Of a stretch of DNA of 64,000 nucleotides, positions 41,023-53,900 are shown piece after piece (position 1 is the first letter of the stretch; each line of letters begins with the position of its first letter). A program made the translations under genes and the position numbers. The stretch lies in assembly GCA_033063855.1 (NCBI GenBank), contig CP093830.1, positions 20,336,854 through 20,400,853 of the forward strand. Reading direction: 5' to 3'. Below the pieces are notes generated by a model. The model searched no databases, was not told where the DNA came from, and saw only the letters and a list, made by a program, of their open reading frames with translations. The stretch comes from Smittia aterrima. Its lineage: Eukaryota; Arthropoda; Insecta; Diptera; Chironomidae.

Positions 41023-43786
41023 ATGCTACCTTCAAAGGGGCTTTTCAAGAATTTCCTATGTCCATTCTTCACAGAAGGCCAATGCGACCGTCCCTTCTGC
41101 CATTTCAAGCACGTAATAAGAAGAGGTTTGTTTTGAAATTAAATTTCGCAAAATTGAGAAAATTTAATAACTGTGCGACGGAATTTTTAGATGAAAACAA
41201 CAAACCGAGCTATCATGCAACGCCAATCATATCAAAAGCTGATCCTCCGGACACCCCAGAAGCGGTTAGGAAGAAGCCGCGACTTGAATATCTTCCCATC
41301 CCGATATCAAATCCTATCGCAACATATAAAGCAACTGTGATTACTAAGGAGAAGAACTCTTATGTACCAGCTGAACTAGAAAAACAAAAATGCACGTATG
41401 CGGCTTATAAACCTTCTAAAATCTCTTCAATCGATGAAGACAAGAAAGAGACAAATGACGAAATTGAGAAGAAAGAATCTGAAGTCGTCGCTGTGCTAGC
41501 TGAGAATGAAACTAACTTACCAAATAATTCAATTCAAGATCAAATCGTAGAACAAGATAAAAAATTAGATAAAGATGAGAAAAGCGACAAGCACAGAAGC
41601 AAATCATCAAAACATAAATCAAGTAGTTCAAAGTCATCATCGTCATCTTCCAGACACAAAAGTTCACATCACAAAAGCTCTCGATCGTCAAGTTCGCGGC
41701 GAGATTCAACTTCATCAACAAGTTCATCACACAAACACAAATCTAGTAAACATCGATCTTCAAGTTCGACTCACAAATCTTCTCATAAAAAATCTGACAA
41801 GAAAGATAAAGATAAAAAAGAAAAGGAATCGACTGTTAAAGTCGAAGAGATGATTCATGATTCAAGTGAAGAAGAAGACATTGAAGAGCAATGCAGACAA
41901 ATATTTGCCGAATTCACACCAGAGGAGATCGCGGCTCCAGCAGATCCACAGCCACAGAAACAACCTGACAGAGACGAAGAACCCACAGTCGTGGATAAGA
42001 AACGACAAGCTCATGAGAATGCTTCGAGTGTTCAACGAATTGGTCCAATCATCAAATCAGATCACGCTCAATCCGCAATTATCCTTGCACAACAACGTCA
42101 AAACATGGCTCTACACAAAGCAATGATGGAAAAGAAAGCGAAGGAGGAAGAGATCGCAAGACTCCAAGCTGAAATTAAAGAAACTGAAAATGCTAGTCTT
42201 GAGATTAAGGAAAGAGAGAACGCGAATCTTACTCCGCTCATCAATCCAGCTGTTTTTCAAAAACCAAGTCGTCGTCTAATTCAACCAATTTCACATCGAA
42301 TGGCAATCGAAGCAGCCAAGAGAAAAATTGATGCATTAAATAGATCAAAGGAACCTCAATTTCAACGCGGCACTCCGTCACAGACTGCAGCTAAAACCAG
42401 CGGAAGAGTTGCTCACGCACCTTCAACTCAACTTGACGACATCAATCCAATTAAGTTGGCACCGCCAATCAAAGAGCAGTACAACTCAAAGATCTCCAGT
42501 AATATAAGAAATCAGTATTATCGAATGATGCTCGAAACGTGTCTGAAACTTTATCCGTTGAACGCTGACGCATACGAGCGAGCGCAAAGCGAAGAATACA
42601 ATGTTTTTCAGAAGTGTAAGATGGTGCCGAGTTACAAATCCAGCGCATTACTAACAATCAATCGACTTAAGAAAGAAAACGAGAATAAAAGCACAAACAA
42701 AGATCTGAAGACGATTTCTCACGATGTAATGTTGGCAGGAAAGATTGGCCAACGAACTTCGTGGTCAACGAATCACAAGACAAAAGTTGCCAACTCAGAC
42801 TCATCGCTCGTCACCATCGACAATTGTTCTAGTTCGCAAGCCTACAACTTATTTAGCGAATGCACAGCTTCTGAGAAGGAGCTGAAAGATAATGGGTTCC
42901 CTTGCTCTGGAGAAGTCAGAGGACGAGCTCAGCTGCACATCCCAAAGAAAGCAAAGCCGCAGAATGGAAAGGAAGGAGATCACTACTGCGCGCGATGCCA
43001 CAAAGTATTTAATGTTGACATTTACGACGAAGCTCAAAGTGATTTGTGCAACTTCCACATGAAGAGATCTGGGTTTCGTCGAGGGTTTGCAGACAACCTT
43101 TACTATTGTTGCCAACAACCTTCTGGCTCCGACGGCTGTTCCTTTGCTGATTATCACGTCACTGACTACATTGACTTGGATAATCTCGTTGGGTATGTTA
43201 CGACAACTGAACGAGATGAAGATTACGTTTGTACCAAGAAAGATATTTTCGCTCTCGATTGTGAGATGTGCTACACAGTCGTTGGCTTAGAGTTGACTCG
43301 AATCACTGTCGTTGATTTCGAGGAGAAGGTGGTTTTGGATAAAATGGTGAAGCCACTTAATCGCGTCATCGATTACAACACAAAATTCTCGGGAATTACT
43401 GAGGATACACTCAAAGGTCCTGAAGTAAGAACGCTGCCGGAAGTTCAAGCGATTCTGCTTTCAATGTTTCACGCACGAACAATTCTTGTTGGTCACTCTC
43501 TCGAAAGTGATTTGAAAGCTCTGAAGATGATTCACAGCAATGTCGTCGACACGTCGCTGCTCTACCCTCATAAGATGGGGCCACCGAAAAAGCGAGCTCT
43601 AAAGACACTTTGCATTGATCATCTCAAGAAAATTATTCAAGAAGACGGTAAGCATTTGAATTTAAATCATTTCGTTAACTTACATCGATTTCTTTTTGAT
43701 TAGACGCTGGACACAACTCAGCCGAAGATGCTCTCGTTACCATTCAGCTGGTTAAATGTTATTTGCGAAACCGCATCGTGAATTAA
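41023..43786 (+). CDS. REXO1-type RNA exonuclease with N-terminal C3H finger
   Basis: CDS join(41023..41125,41191..43647,43704..43786), 880 aa. Exon 1 encodes MLPSKGLFKN then CPFFTEGQCDRPFCHFKH, a CCCH finger placed as in REXO1; the donor is G|GTTTGT. A long disordered region follows, with a Ser/Lys/His-rich block at about 165-250 (RSSSSRRDSTSS, HKSSKH) and a coiled coil at about 355-380. The C-terminal DEDDh domain shows FALDCEMCYT, ITVVDFEEKVV, LVGHSLESDLKAL, VDTSLLYPH and GHNSAEDALVTIQL across the last intron. Related enzymes trim 3' ends of small RNAs in the nucleus. A start at 41058 would read a different frame and lose the zinc finger. Confidence 0.9.
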
Positions 43787-44283
43787 ACTTATTCCTTCCT
43801 CCGCCTTATGCCTTTAAGAACAACTCGAAATTTCATCACATTCATTGGTACTCCAGCAATCTGAAATTTAATGTTGAACTCATCCACAGTAAGTCACTCA
43901 TTATCATCACCAGAGCAAATAAAACTGAATGGAAATTTTGCTTTTTAAGCAAATGAAACTGAGAAAAGGATTTTGATTGTTTTCTAAATGTAATTCCTTT
44001 TCTTTAATTTATTCGCGACGATCATTGGATCGCCGTCATCAAAAATTTCTTACGTGCGAACAATAAATAATTTAAATAAAATCAAAATGAAATTGGCATT
44101 GACAATTGTTTCGTGAGCTCTTCCCGAAGGAAAGTTCTTCGATTGATAATGCGAATGCGGTCGAAACAAAAGAGAAATTTGATCCACTTGCGTGATCAGA
44201 CTCGACAATTGTGGTTAATTTACATTTGAGAACGTCAACACCTTCAATTTCTCTTCGCCAGTTATGCTAGCGAGTCAGAACAT
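43787..44283. other. Convergent 3' region of REXO1-like and tyrosine-rich genes
   Basis: About 500 bp without coding signal. AATAAAAC near 43919 and AATAAATAA near 44064 could end the plus-strand transcript. No gene seen. Confidence 0.45.
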
Positions 44284-45730
44284 TTAGCGACGAAATATTT
44301 TGTTGAACTCTTCGAGTTTGTTCTCATTGGAATTCTCTTCGGAAGAATGTTTAGATTCATCAGACGACTCTGTGATGAAATCATTGAAGTCAACAGTTCC
44401 TTCATCAAAAGTCCTTTGAGTTGACGTCGTTCTTAACTCGTCTTCGTTGGTTGTACTTGCAACTGTCGTTGTTTGGAGTTTCGGGAACCATATTTCCAAA
44501 AGTCTTTAAGATTTTTAAGGAAAAGTTTGTTTGAAATTGGTAAATAACTTTTTAATAATTGTTCACTTACCTCGCGCCTGGATATCTGTTGTCGATTTGG
44601 TCTAACATGTACTGCAGTCGACAGTAGAAGAAGCTTTCTCCAACACACCAAGGAATGTTATTAATTGAGAAACCTTCGAGTGATGTAAAGGCAAAGTTCA
44701 TAATCTCTTTGACTCTAAAATCAAGATTTGCTGGAAAAGATTTTCTTTGATTAAATTTTGTTAATTTATTAAAAAAAAATCTTTTTACCGAAGTCATCGA
44801 GCGGCTTGATTCTTCTTTCCTCTTCATCATCGTCTCCAGACCATTTCTTCTTTAAAATCGGAAGAAACATCAGCAAACAGATGATTCCAATGAACTTCAC
44901 AATCTTCTTAAAGATAATCAATTTCAGAAGAATCTTTGACATAAGAATCAAGTCAAACTTCTTTAGCATCTTTCCGATAAGTCCTCCGATAATTCCTCCC
45001 CCATGAGACTTTTGATCGTCAGGATATTTCCCTCCCATCGCTGTCGAAGTTGGATAATAAGATGGAGCTCCATAACCTGAATTCGGCGTCTCATGAGAGC
45101 TATAGGAAGTGTGCGGGGAGTTGTAAGTTTGTTGAGATGATCCGTAAGATGTTTGAGGATAATAAGAATTGGTGCCAGCTGAGTAATGTGGACTTGGAAG
45201 TCCGTAGCCATGACTTGGAACACTTTGAACGTTGTAACTCGCTAAATCGTTAGATGTTGGTGGTTCGCCATAAGATGGACTTGGATAGCCATTCGACTTG
45301 TAATCATAAGACGGCGTGTCGTAAACTTCTTCAGTGACTGAGCCTGATGCGTCATGACCACCAGCTGAGTGATTATAAACGGGACTGTAATCTGTTTGAG
45401 GCTTCTTGTTAGCAATTTTATTATAATAAGGATTAGGTTTTGTATAAACATCGCTTGTTAGTCCGAAGTCAGCGCCGACCTCGTTTGGCCTTCCCTCTTT
45501 GTTATAAAGACCCGAAAGCAAAAAGCCATCGCGTCGAAAAGCTAATAAAAGCAATTTTGTTAAACTCACTGCCCATTGTCCTTAAATAAAACTCTTTTAA
45601 ACTCACGTGAAATTCTCCTGTTGTTGCGCAAGGCTTTAACAAAAGAACCTCGAAGAACATTCGCCATGCTAAATGATGACAAGGCAAACAAACAGATCAC
45701 GACACAAAAATTCACTTTCGACATCGTCAT
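44284..45730 (-). CDS. Unrecognised secreted or membrane protein with Tyr/Ser/Pro-rich region
   Basis: CDS complement(join(44284..44503,44571..44730,44789..45568,45607..45730)), 427 aa. Signal peptide about 1-24 (VNFCVVICLFALSSFSMA). Residues about 65-215 are Tyr/Ser/Pro/Gly-rich with loose repeats (YDTPSYDYKS, GYPSPSYGEPP, SHGYGLPSPHYS, TSYGSSQQTY, HTSYSSHE). A Gly-rich GGGIIGGLIGKMLKK and a strongly hydrophobic stretch (about 240-275, FIGIICLLMFLPIL) follow, then an acidic-basic patch, a compact segment with two cysteines (IPWCVGESFFYCRLQYMLDQI) and an acidic Ser/Thr/Glu tail. All four exons agree in phase. No family recognised; cuticle-, chorion- or silk-associated proteins share the Tyr-rich style. 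Confidence 0.65.
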
Positions 45731-46796
45731 CACAATTTTCCGCCCGAAAATTTCACTCGGATTGAGATCGAAACACTTTTCTTTTGAAGTCGAGAACCTT
45801 ACGATTCAACTTTATTTTTCGTCTTTCGCGCTCGATGTGCGTTAAGCGACTGATTTTCTGTCAAAGTAATCAGCGATTGAAGAAGGCAGCGCAAGCAGTA
45901 ATTGGCAGAATGACAAAATATATCAAAAGGCGAAAAGAAATGAGAAATTTTTGTTTTGTTGCTCGCGTTCAATTGCTGTTATTCAGCGACTGAAATCAAA
46001 AGTAGAACTCATGGAATTATTTTTGTGAGTGTTTTCCAAGCAGCAAGACGCGCGTTAGAAGACTCAACGAGGAAATTCGCGGTTGCATCGAAGACGAATC
46101 ATCCCGCGATGCAGAAAATGAATTCACGCCGACACTTTCTAACGAGGTGAAGACCATAAACCACAGAAATGAATTCCGATCGTGATGGAACGCGTGCGAT
46201 TGATTATCGAACACAATGAATTCGTAATGCGAAGAATTCGCTACGTGAGACATTTTCATTGAACTATTTCTCAAAATGTTCTTCAGAATGTTGAGGCGTT
46301 GCCTTGAACTATTTGGATTCTTATTGAAACAGCTGAAAGATAAACAAAATTCAATTTGTAATCTTTAAAAGAATTTCTTTTTGATAACTTTTGAATAAAA
46401 TTGACACTTGCAATATTTATTTTAATTTTCTCAAAGAGAAGTTTTTGAGTTATCTGCGAAACAAAAAGTTCTTTATTAAAAAGCAAACATCAATGCACGT
46501 TGTTATCACAATTGGAGTCCCGACTATTGCTCGATCTCACACCTTGATAAAAAAATAAATTTCAACCAACCCGCTCAGTCGTCATTCTGATTAGAAGTTG
46601 TCACGACGAGTTTCGTTGGTAATGAGCTTGTTAATAACTATTTCAACTTAATTTCCACTCCGGAAGTGAAAATAATTGACTTGCGCAGGTTGCTCTTTGA
46701 TTTTCATCAGCTTTTGAAGTTGATTAATTAACTCGGAAGTTCATCAGTGAAAAGTTTTCATCGCTCAGTTGAGAATTTAATTTTGACGAAGTGAAA
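45731..46796. other. Divergent intergenic region upstream of the fatty acid 2-hydroxylase gene
   Basis: About 1.07 kb with no convincing gene; short frames on both strands are unstructured. GCTCAGTTGAG near 46764 resembles an initiator for the plus-strand gene. Confidence 0.45.
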
Positions 46797-48163
46797 ATGC
46801 CGCAAAACCTTGTGCAAGAGAAATTTATCGTGAAGTATAAAAATGAAGCTCTTGACATTACAGACTTCGTGATGAAGCATCCTGGCGGAGTCAACTCTCT
46901 CCAAGGACTCAACATGAAATCAATCGACGAGAAATTCAAAAGTGTTGAACATTCAGAAGCCGCAGAATATTTATTGAACGATTACAAGTTGAAGAAGGTT
47001 GAAGATGAGTTAAATAATAATAAATTCGACGAGAGCTTGGAAGTGAGTTGAGTCATCTTTTTCGAGTCGCGAACGACAGTTTTGTTTCTTTCAGCATCTG
47101 GTTAATTGGAATACAGCGATGTTAATACAAATTTCGAAACTTGGCGACAGATACGTCGAATGGGTGAACAAACCCGTTGACAGAAAACTTCGTCTGTTTG
47201 AGAATCCGTTTATGGAAAGTTTGACAAAGGTTTGAAGAAATAATCATCGACTTATCAAGTTATTAATTGAAGTTTTCGGTAGACTGCCTGGTACGTTCCA
47301 CTAATCGTTTGGCTTCCATTTATTGCCTATCTGATAATCACAGAATCAAGTGTCAGCTCAGTAAGTCAAAGGATTTGATAAATTGCGATAAAATTATGTA
47401 AAAATTTATTTAGAATCTCGAAACAATTGTCACTCTAATTGGCGGCGTCGGGTTCTGGACCTTTTTCGAATATTTATTACATCGATTCGTGTTTCACTTA
47501 GACGTCAATGCTCATCCCACATGGGCGACCTTCCACTTCTTGATTCACGGTTTACATCACAAAGTGAGTCATTCAATAATAAATTTTTCGTGTGATAATA
47601 GTTTTGCATGTGCGATCGTGCCGCCAATCGAAGATGATCCAAACTATCTAAACTTTACCCACAAACAGATCAAGTGAATTCTTTAACTCTCAATTGTCAA
47701 TAACGACTTTGTTATCTAATCTGTTCTTACATAAAGCAAATGTTTGATAGTGAAAGAGTCAAAAAAGACGAAATTGATAACAATTTAATTACTCACAACT
47801 AAAATATTTTAGGTTCCGTTTGATGGCAATCGATTGGTGTTCCCGCCGTTGCCAGCTATCTTAATCGCAATTACGATTTATCAGCCATTGAAAGCTCTAG
47901 TCTCACTCTATGATGATGAACTCTGTAATATGAGACTTGTGTTGGCTGGAGCTTTGATCGGCTATCTGTCTTACGATATGATTCATTATTATATTCATCA
48001 TGGAAGTCCACGTAATTCTTACTTCTATCGAATCAAACGAACACATTACAGTCATCACTTCGTGAATCATGACAAAGGCTTTGGCATAAGCTCGCCGATT
48101 TGGGATTTCGTTTTTGGAACTGCGATTCGTCTGAAAAAGCTTCGATTTAAAATCAAATGGTAA
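46797..48163 (+). CDS. fa2h: Fatty acid 2-hydroxylase
   Basis: CDS join(46797..47042,47095..47229,47283..47360,47414..47563,47813..48163), 319 aa, all introns phase 0. N-terminal cytochrome b5-like domain with the heme-site HPGG at about 27-30 and a downstream EHSEAA histidine; C-terminal membrane hydroxylase domain with the di-iron histidine clusters HRFVFH, HFLIHGLHH, HYYIHH and HYSHH. Adds the 2-hydroxyl to fatty acids used in ceramides, in the ER. Length is somewhat short of the mammalian 372, mostly in the linker. Donors include G|GTTTGA. The 249-bp last intron is the only long one. Confidence 0.93.
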
Positions 48164-50953
48164 CGCTCAATGGAAGCTTCAATAAATCTGAAAATTAAAT
48201 CAATCAAAATGACAAACAAAACGATTTTCTTTTTCAACATTTTTTTTATTGTTTTCTGCAAATTTCAATCCATGTTTGTCGAATGTTAGTTTCATAGACT
48301 TCTCTCACAAAATCACGTCGTGAATTTGTCTTTGCAACATCAATGAACATAACTGATCAAACATTGCGATTCTCCTAAAAGGATTGTACGGTTGGTTTCG
48401 TTCACACAATGCGACGTTTAAAAGGAAACCAAAGGTTGATTGTTTCTCTTCGAGTAACAACATCGCGTGATCTTACTTGCGTTGCTCTCCGAACAGAAAA
48501 ATATATTCTTTCATTGTTGGTTAATCGTGATATCAATAAAGTTTTAATGTGTTTTAAGACAGAGCATCTCAATCGGAACTTTTCTTGGTGCTTCGTCTAC
48601 GATTGAAACTTTCACCGTAGAAACTTTTTTTTTTTTGACTTTGCTCCAGATCTTGATGGCTCTGCAAAATGCCACATTCAAAGGTACAATTATTTCTTAT
48701 TATCGCATTCACTAGCTCACTGGCTTGTTTGATTTCATTTGTGACTGTTCGCACGGATTATTTTCTGTGAAAGCTTTCGGAAGCTTTCGCATGATCAGTT
48801 CTATATTCAATGGGATTTTATTTCTTTTTTTCGTGATTTTTTATGATTTTTTTTTAGCCAAATAGAAAAAATACTGAACAATCTGGATTATCTTCAAAAT
48901 TAATTTTCTTTGTTTCTCGTTTTTCTGGCCAATCGACTTGGCTCTGGATACCAATGTTTGTTATTGCTATCGCGCATCTGCCTATCAAGAAACTAACGTC
49001 CACCAAGTGAGACAATTTCTCGCTCTAAAAGCTTCTCACAACTCTGACATTAGCCTCCGCGTCTGCTCTTACAGTAAATTTTCTCTTTCCTTTCTTTCGT
49101 AAAAAAAATTAACATAAAAAGTTTTGTTTGCTTCTCATGTAGCGTTTCATTCTTCATTTCATATAAAAAAGTTTTTTTTTTCGGGCAAAGGGTTGGTTTA
49201 GTAGTGAGGTTTAGAAGACTGGAAAGATTGTGGTTACTTTGTGGTTTGTGTTCTTGCTTCCATCTTCTTCTTCTTCTTACTTAAGTTTAGTGCAACGGGA
49301 GTGGAAGGTTCAATTGAAAATCCTTAGCTTTCTCTCGCTTTCTCTTTAGTGATTTTCTTTCTGCTGATCTTCAAGAAGATCCTAACACAATCAATCTTGT
49401 TATTTTTTAAAATAATTTTTTTTTGTTATTGTGTGTTGTCTTAAACGATCTTAATTTAAGATTTAAGATGGTGTGGATATAATCGAAGAGTAAACAGATG
49501 TTCGTCGTCATTTATGAAAGCTCGAGACTCATTTGGGAACTCAAAATGTTGTGGTTGAATCCAGAGAATCTTCACGTTTCATAAAATCGGGTCGCGTCTG
49601 TTTACTCTTCGTATAAAGTAATTTTTTTCTCTTAGTTCATAAAAACGACTTCAATGCAACCAAAATGGCAAATCTTTCTCATTTCACTTTCATTCATTTC
49701 ATTACTGACTAAGACTTCGTTTTATGTCGACGAGACTTAAGGGAAATTTGATTTTTATTCCTTCTCAGGATGAGCATTCACAACTTTATTTTTCTTTGAT
49801 CTCTTTAGATTAGTAAGCTGATGATCTATAGGAGCTGATGATCGAAATAATTTCTTGATATGGCCATTCAACATTCCTCGTCTCTCTTCCACAATCTACT
49901 CTTTCCACAAATGGGAGCACCCAACAATTCTTAGCTTTCGTTAAAGCCTTAAAAGTACAAAAGAAATATTTTCCCCGAATCTATTCCTGAGAATAACAGT
50001 CTTTAGCCGAAAGCCCGCGATCCCCATCAGTCATTATCACTGGACGAAATCTTTACTTGGAGTTTGTTTCTGTCCACGAATCCTAACTACATCACAGTTC
50101 CCCCTCCCTCCCACTTTACCCTGATTGAAAACGGAAGCGATTTCAAAATCAACATCATCAGCTCCATTTTGAGCGACTTGACCAGGAATTTTAAATTCAT
50201 TAGAGCTTTTCAGTGAAAGGCTTTACGGACAACATTCGATTCTGAGAAGAAGGCGAAGGATATCTCACAAAAGGAAATCAACTCATTCCTGATCAGTCAG
50301 TCTCATTCTTCTTATTTCTACTCCCAAAAAACATTCAAATATTTTCACATTTGTGCCAATCAAAAATATTTTTAAAATTTTCTTTCTTTTTTTTTCTCAA
50401 AACTTAATTTTTCTTTTCTTTGCTTCGTTGTGACATATCAGATTTCCATTTGCTCAGTAAGAAAATAATGATTTTATTGCGGCCAAAATATCGAACAACA
50501 ATGAAATCAAATTAAGTATTTCATTCCAAAAATTAAAAGCATTTCACATATTTTCTCATTTTTTTCTCTTTTAATCTTTAGTTGAATAGAAGTTTTAAGG
50601 AAGATGATCCGATACGTTTCCTTTTTGGGGAAAACTCAATTTTGCACAAAAAAGAAACTAAAAAAAACTTTTCTTCCTCTTATGTAAAAAATATTTTGTA
50701 GAAAATGTTGGAATGATGATCGAGCGTCGTCGAGGGCCCGTCGTTACAAACAAAGTTCCTCCGAATGGACTTCGATCTCATTCCACACTTAACTGAGGTG
50801 TCTCCTGTTTTTCTCTCTTTTTAGAAAAAATATTTTACGAATTAGTTTTGCCCTCAGGTAGATTGGATGATGAAGAAAAGCAAAAAGGATTCTCGGCGAT
50901 AAGATTTCGATTAAATCTTTTTCAAAATACAATTTTCTTTTTCTTTTCGCTTC
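48164..50953 (-). other. Noncoding region, probably mostly the Lk6 3'UTR
   Basis: About 2.8 kb without coding signal between convergent genes. AATAAA at 48181 probably ends the fa2h transcript. Pyrimidine runs on the plus strand mean the Lk6 transcript would be A/G-rich here; several TTTATT words could serve as its poly(A) signals. It includes the hairpin at 49477-49616. Confidence 0.45.
49477..49616. ncRNA. Long imperfect hairpin, miRNA-precursor-like
   Basis: CGAAGAGTAAACAGA (49484-49498) is perfectly complementary to TCTGTTTACTCTTCG (49597-49611). Pairing continues inward with wobbles, one small internal loop and a second helix ATTTATGAAA / TTTCATAAAA, leaving a loop of about 55 bases. 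TATA pairs just outside. Arms of about 36 bases resemble insect pre-miRNAs. No known miRNA seed was recognised, and either strand could be the source. Confidence 0.35.
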
Positions 50954-53900
50954 TCAACCGCTCGGGGTTGGACAGATGATGAAAAGTTGTCGTTGTTGAC
51001 GACGACGTGACTGCAACGGACCATCAACTGATTTCGTACATGGCATAGCATCATCGCATTTCTTAATGATGTTGTTCATGGCCTTGTTGTTACTGTTGTT
51101 TGTTAAAACATTGTCCAGAATGGTCTGAATGTCTTCATCGGAAGTCTCCGATGGCGTAGTTGGATGCGAATCGAATGATTCGCTATCACGATTGAAACCA
51201 TAGTGATCTTCATCGCTGCTTGTCGATGCTGTCTGTTGAATCTTCTTCTCAGGCATCTTGTAATTAGGATCGGACATTTTCTGTAACTGTTGTGCCGATG
51301 GTTGATAGATGTTGGATCGCTCCTTGTTCATATAGTTCAGTTGCATGGAAAATTGTTGTAAAATAACTCGTTTCACAGCCATTGCCGATTCAGCAAATTG
51401 AGATAATTTACGAGCTGATTGATTGCTGGAGAATAATAAAAACATTTCACAGATAAGAATCATTACAAATCAATAAAATTTAACTTTGTCTCACCTTCGA
51501 ATAATCCCTGGTGTTTTCAGCGCTCGATGACGCTTCTCGTTGTCACAATCCTCGTCGGCGACCTTAATCCAGGGGTGATTAAGCACAGCTTCAGCCGATA
51601 GACGCTTCGATGCTTCTTTGACCAGCAAGTTGCTGATCAAATCTTTTGCTTCGTCGCTAACGTCTCGCCATTCGTTTTCGGGAAAACTAAAACGTCCTAA
51701 AAAATGAAGAAATGTTTGATTAAAAAGCTGATCACACTTGGTAAGAGAGATCGAGTCAACAAACCTTCACGAATTGACTCGAATAAGAGCTCTTGACATC
51801 TTTGGCAGTTCTCGCCACGATTCCAGCCGCAATCTTCTTCGCAGTTGCCGGAGAACGGCGGATAGCCAGAGAGTAAGATGTAAGCAATGACTCCCATAGA
51901 CCACAAATCACAACGTTTATCGTAGCTGCTTTCACGCTCGCCCACGAAGAGATCAACTACCTCGGGGGCCATGAATTCAGCCGATCCAACCTGTAATTAG
52001 AAAGTCGTGCATTAGTGAAAATTATTCATTTGATGCACGAAGTCTTTCCGCAACAAAGTTGTTATTGAAAGTTAGTGGAAATGTGGGACGAAATTCGCGA
52101 GAGCAAATAAAATGTGTGGCCATGAGTTCTACTCGAACGCTTATCAGCTCGCGACGAAATATAAAACAGAAACTGATACAAATGTTGATTAGAAGCTCTC
52201 GAAAGAATTCGAGAAGCGAAATTATTTCAAAGACTTCTTTTTTTCCAGAAACATGACAGCTCAGGCTTGAACCTTGAAATTATTGAAATGCGGCGCTGCC
52301 GTTACTTATTTGTATTTAGTTAAACTAGTCGACAATAAAAAAAAAATCGCTGTTCACACATATTTTGCGATATTTCTTCGTTGAATGTGTGCGTTGAATT
52401 GAAAACTAATTCGAGAAGTTGAAGCTTCTCTTTCATTTCATCAGCCAAAAAAATCATGTTTATTTGAAGCGTAATTAAAAATTCTTTTCGCTTTTCGCAG
52501 TTTTGCGCATTCAGCTTCTAAAAATTGCTTTAAGCGATGCGTAAAAGCTTAGAGGAGATTCAATCAGCGAGCAAACAACAACTACATGCGAAAACCTCGC
52601 CTGATGTTTGTCTAAAGACAATTTATTCGTCTTTGCGTGCGTGAGCGATGTTCTCACAAAAATTATCGCGCGATATGTAGTCAGCGAGCGAGTCGAAGCT
52701 AATAATTTCGAATTTTCATTCGACGACAGCAAAAAGGGAAAGTGCTGTTGACCAACTGACAAATTGTTATTCACTCGATGGCTCGAGTCGATGAGAAACT
52801 TAATTCACGAGACTTCCTCTCAATTGCCTTTGATTTTGTTTTTCTCATCGCGCAAAAAACAAAGTCGAGAGGCGCGTCCTTGAGAATCAATTCTAAAAGT
52901 GTCTCAGACTCGTAAACGTTTATCACGCGAAAATAATGTGCCGCGAGTAATTTAATAAGAAACATTTTTCGATGCTCTACATTTCATCGTCTGAGATTGC
53001 ACGAGATTTGATCAAAATTGCGACAGAATGAAAACGCAATAGCTGATGCTGATGATGTAACTTACCGGTGTTAATAACTGCGGCGTTGCAACTGACTCGG
53101 AGACGTCAGTCGTAAAGTTAATTCCCGAGCCGAGATCAAAATCACATATTTTAATAGGACAGATTGTGTCAGTGTTCACGCAGAGAATATTTTCTGGTTT
53201 CAGGTCTCGATGGGCGATACCTTTACGATGAAGGAAGTTCAGGCCCGAAGCAATCTCCTTCATGATCTGTGCAGCGTCATGCTCCGAAAAGCAGATGTTC
53301 TCTTGAATCCGCGACAGCAACGGGCCACCGTTGATTTTCTCAAAGACTAAATAGAACTTTTCCTTGTCCTCGAAGAACTCGATCAGCTGCAGAATGTTTG
53401 GGTGTCCCTGACAGTGATGGAAGGTCTCAACTTCTCGGAACACTCTTGCTCGTGCATGTCCAGGAATCTTATCGATAATCTTTACGGCACACTCGACATC
53501 GGTGAATATATTTATACAGGTTTGTACTGAGGCATAGGCACCTTCGCCCAGGATTTCGCCAGTCAGCTTGTACAGTTCTGGAGAATGAAGAAAAAGAGAC
53601 GACTTTAAGTAAAATAATATAAAATAGAGGCAAATGAATTATGCATCGCGAATGTGGAACAATGGAGTTGTTATTTCTTATTTATTGGTCGAGTACTGGG
53701 CAAATCATTTGCATAAATTGAAATTGCTATTCAAGTCTAGTGAGAGAGCGATTGAGATTTCAGATCAAGCTGCGCTACATTTTCACAAAGACTCGATCGT
53801 TCGTTTGTTCAACTTTCCACTGAAGCATTTTACTTTGATAAACGTCAGTGACGCATGTGCAAATGTTTGGAGATTCCATTTAATCAGTGCACCTCTTGAA

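Noticed and set aside
41058..41190. Start of the REXO1-like protein at 41058
   Set aside because: This reads another frame of the finger exon plus the intron; the 41023 start with splicing gives the family's CCCH finger instead.
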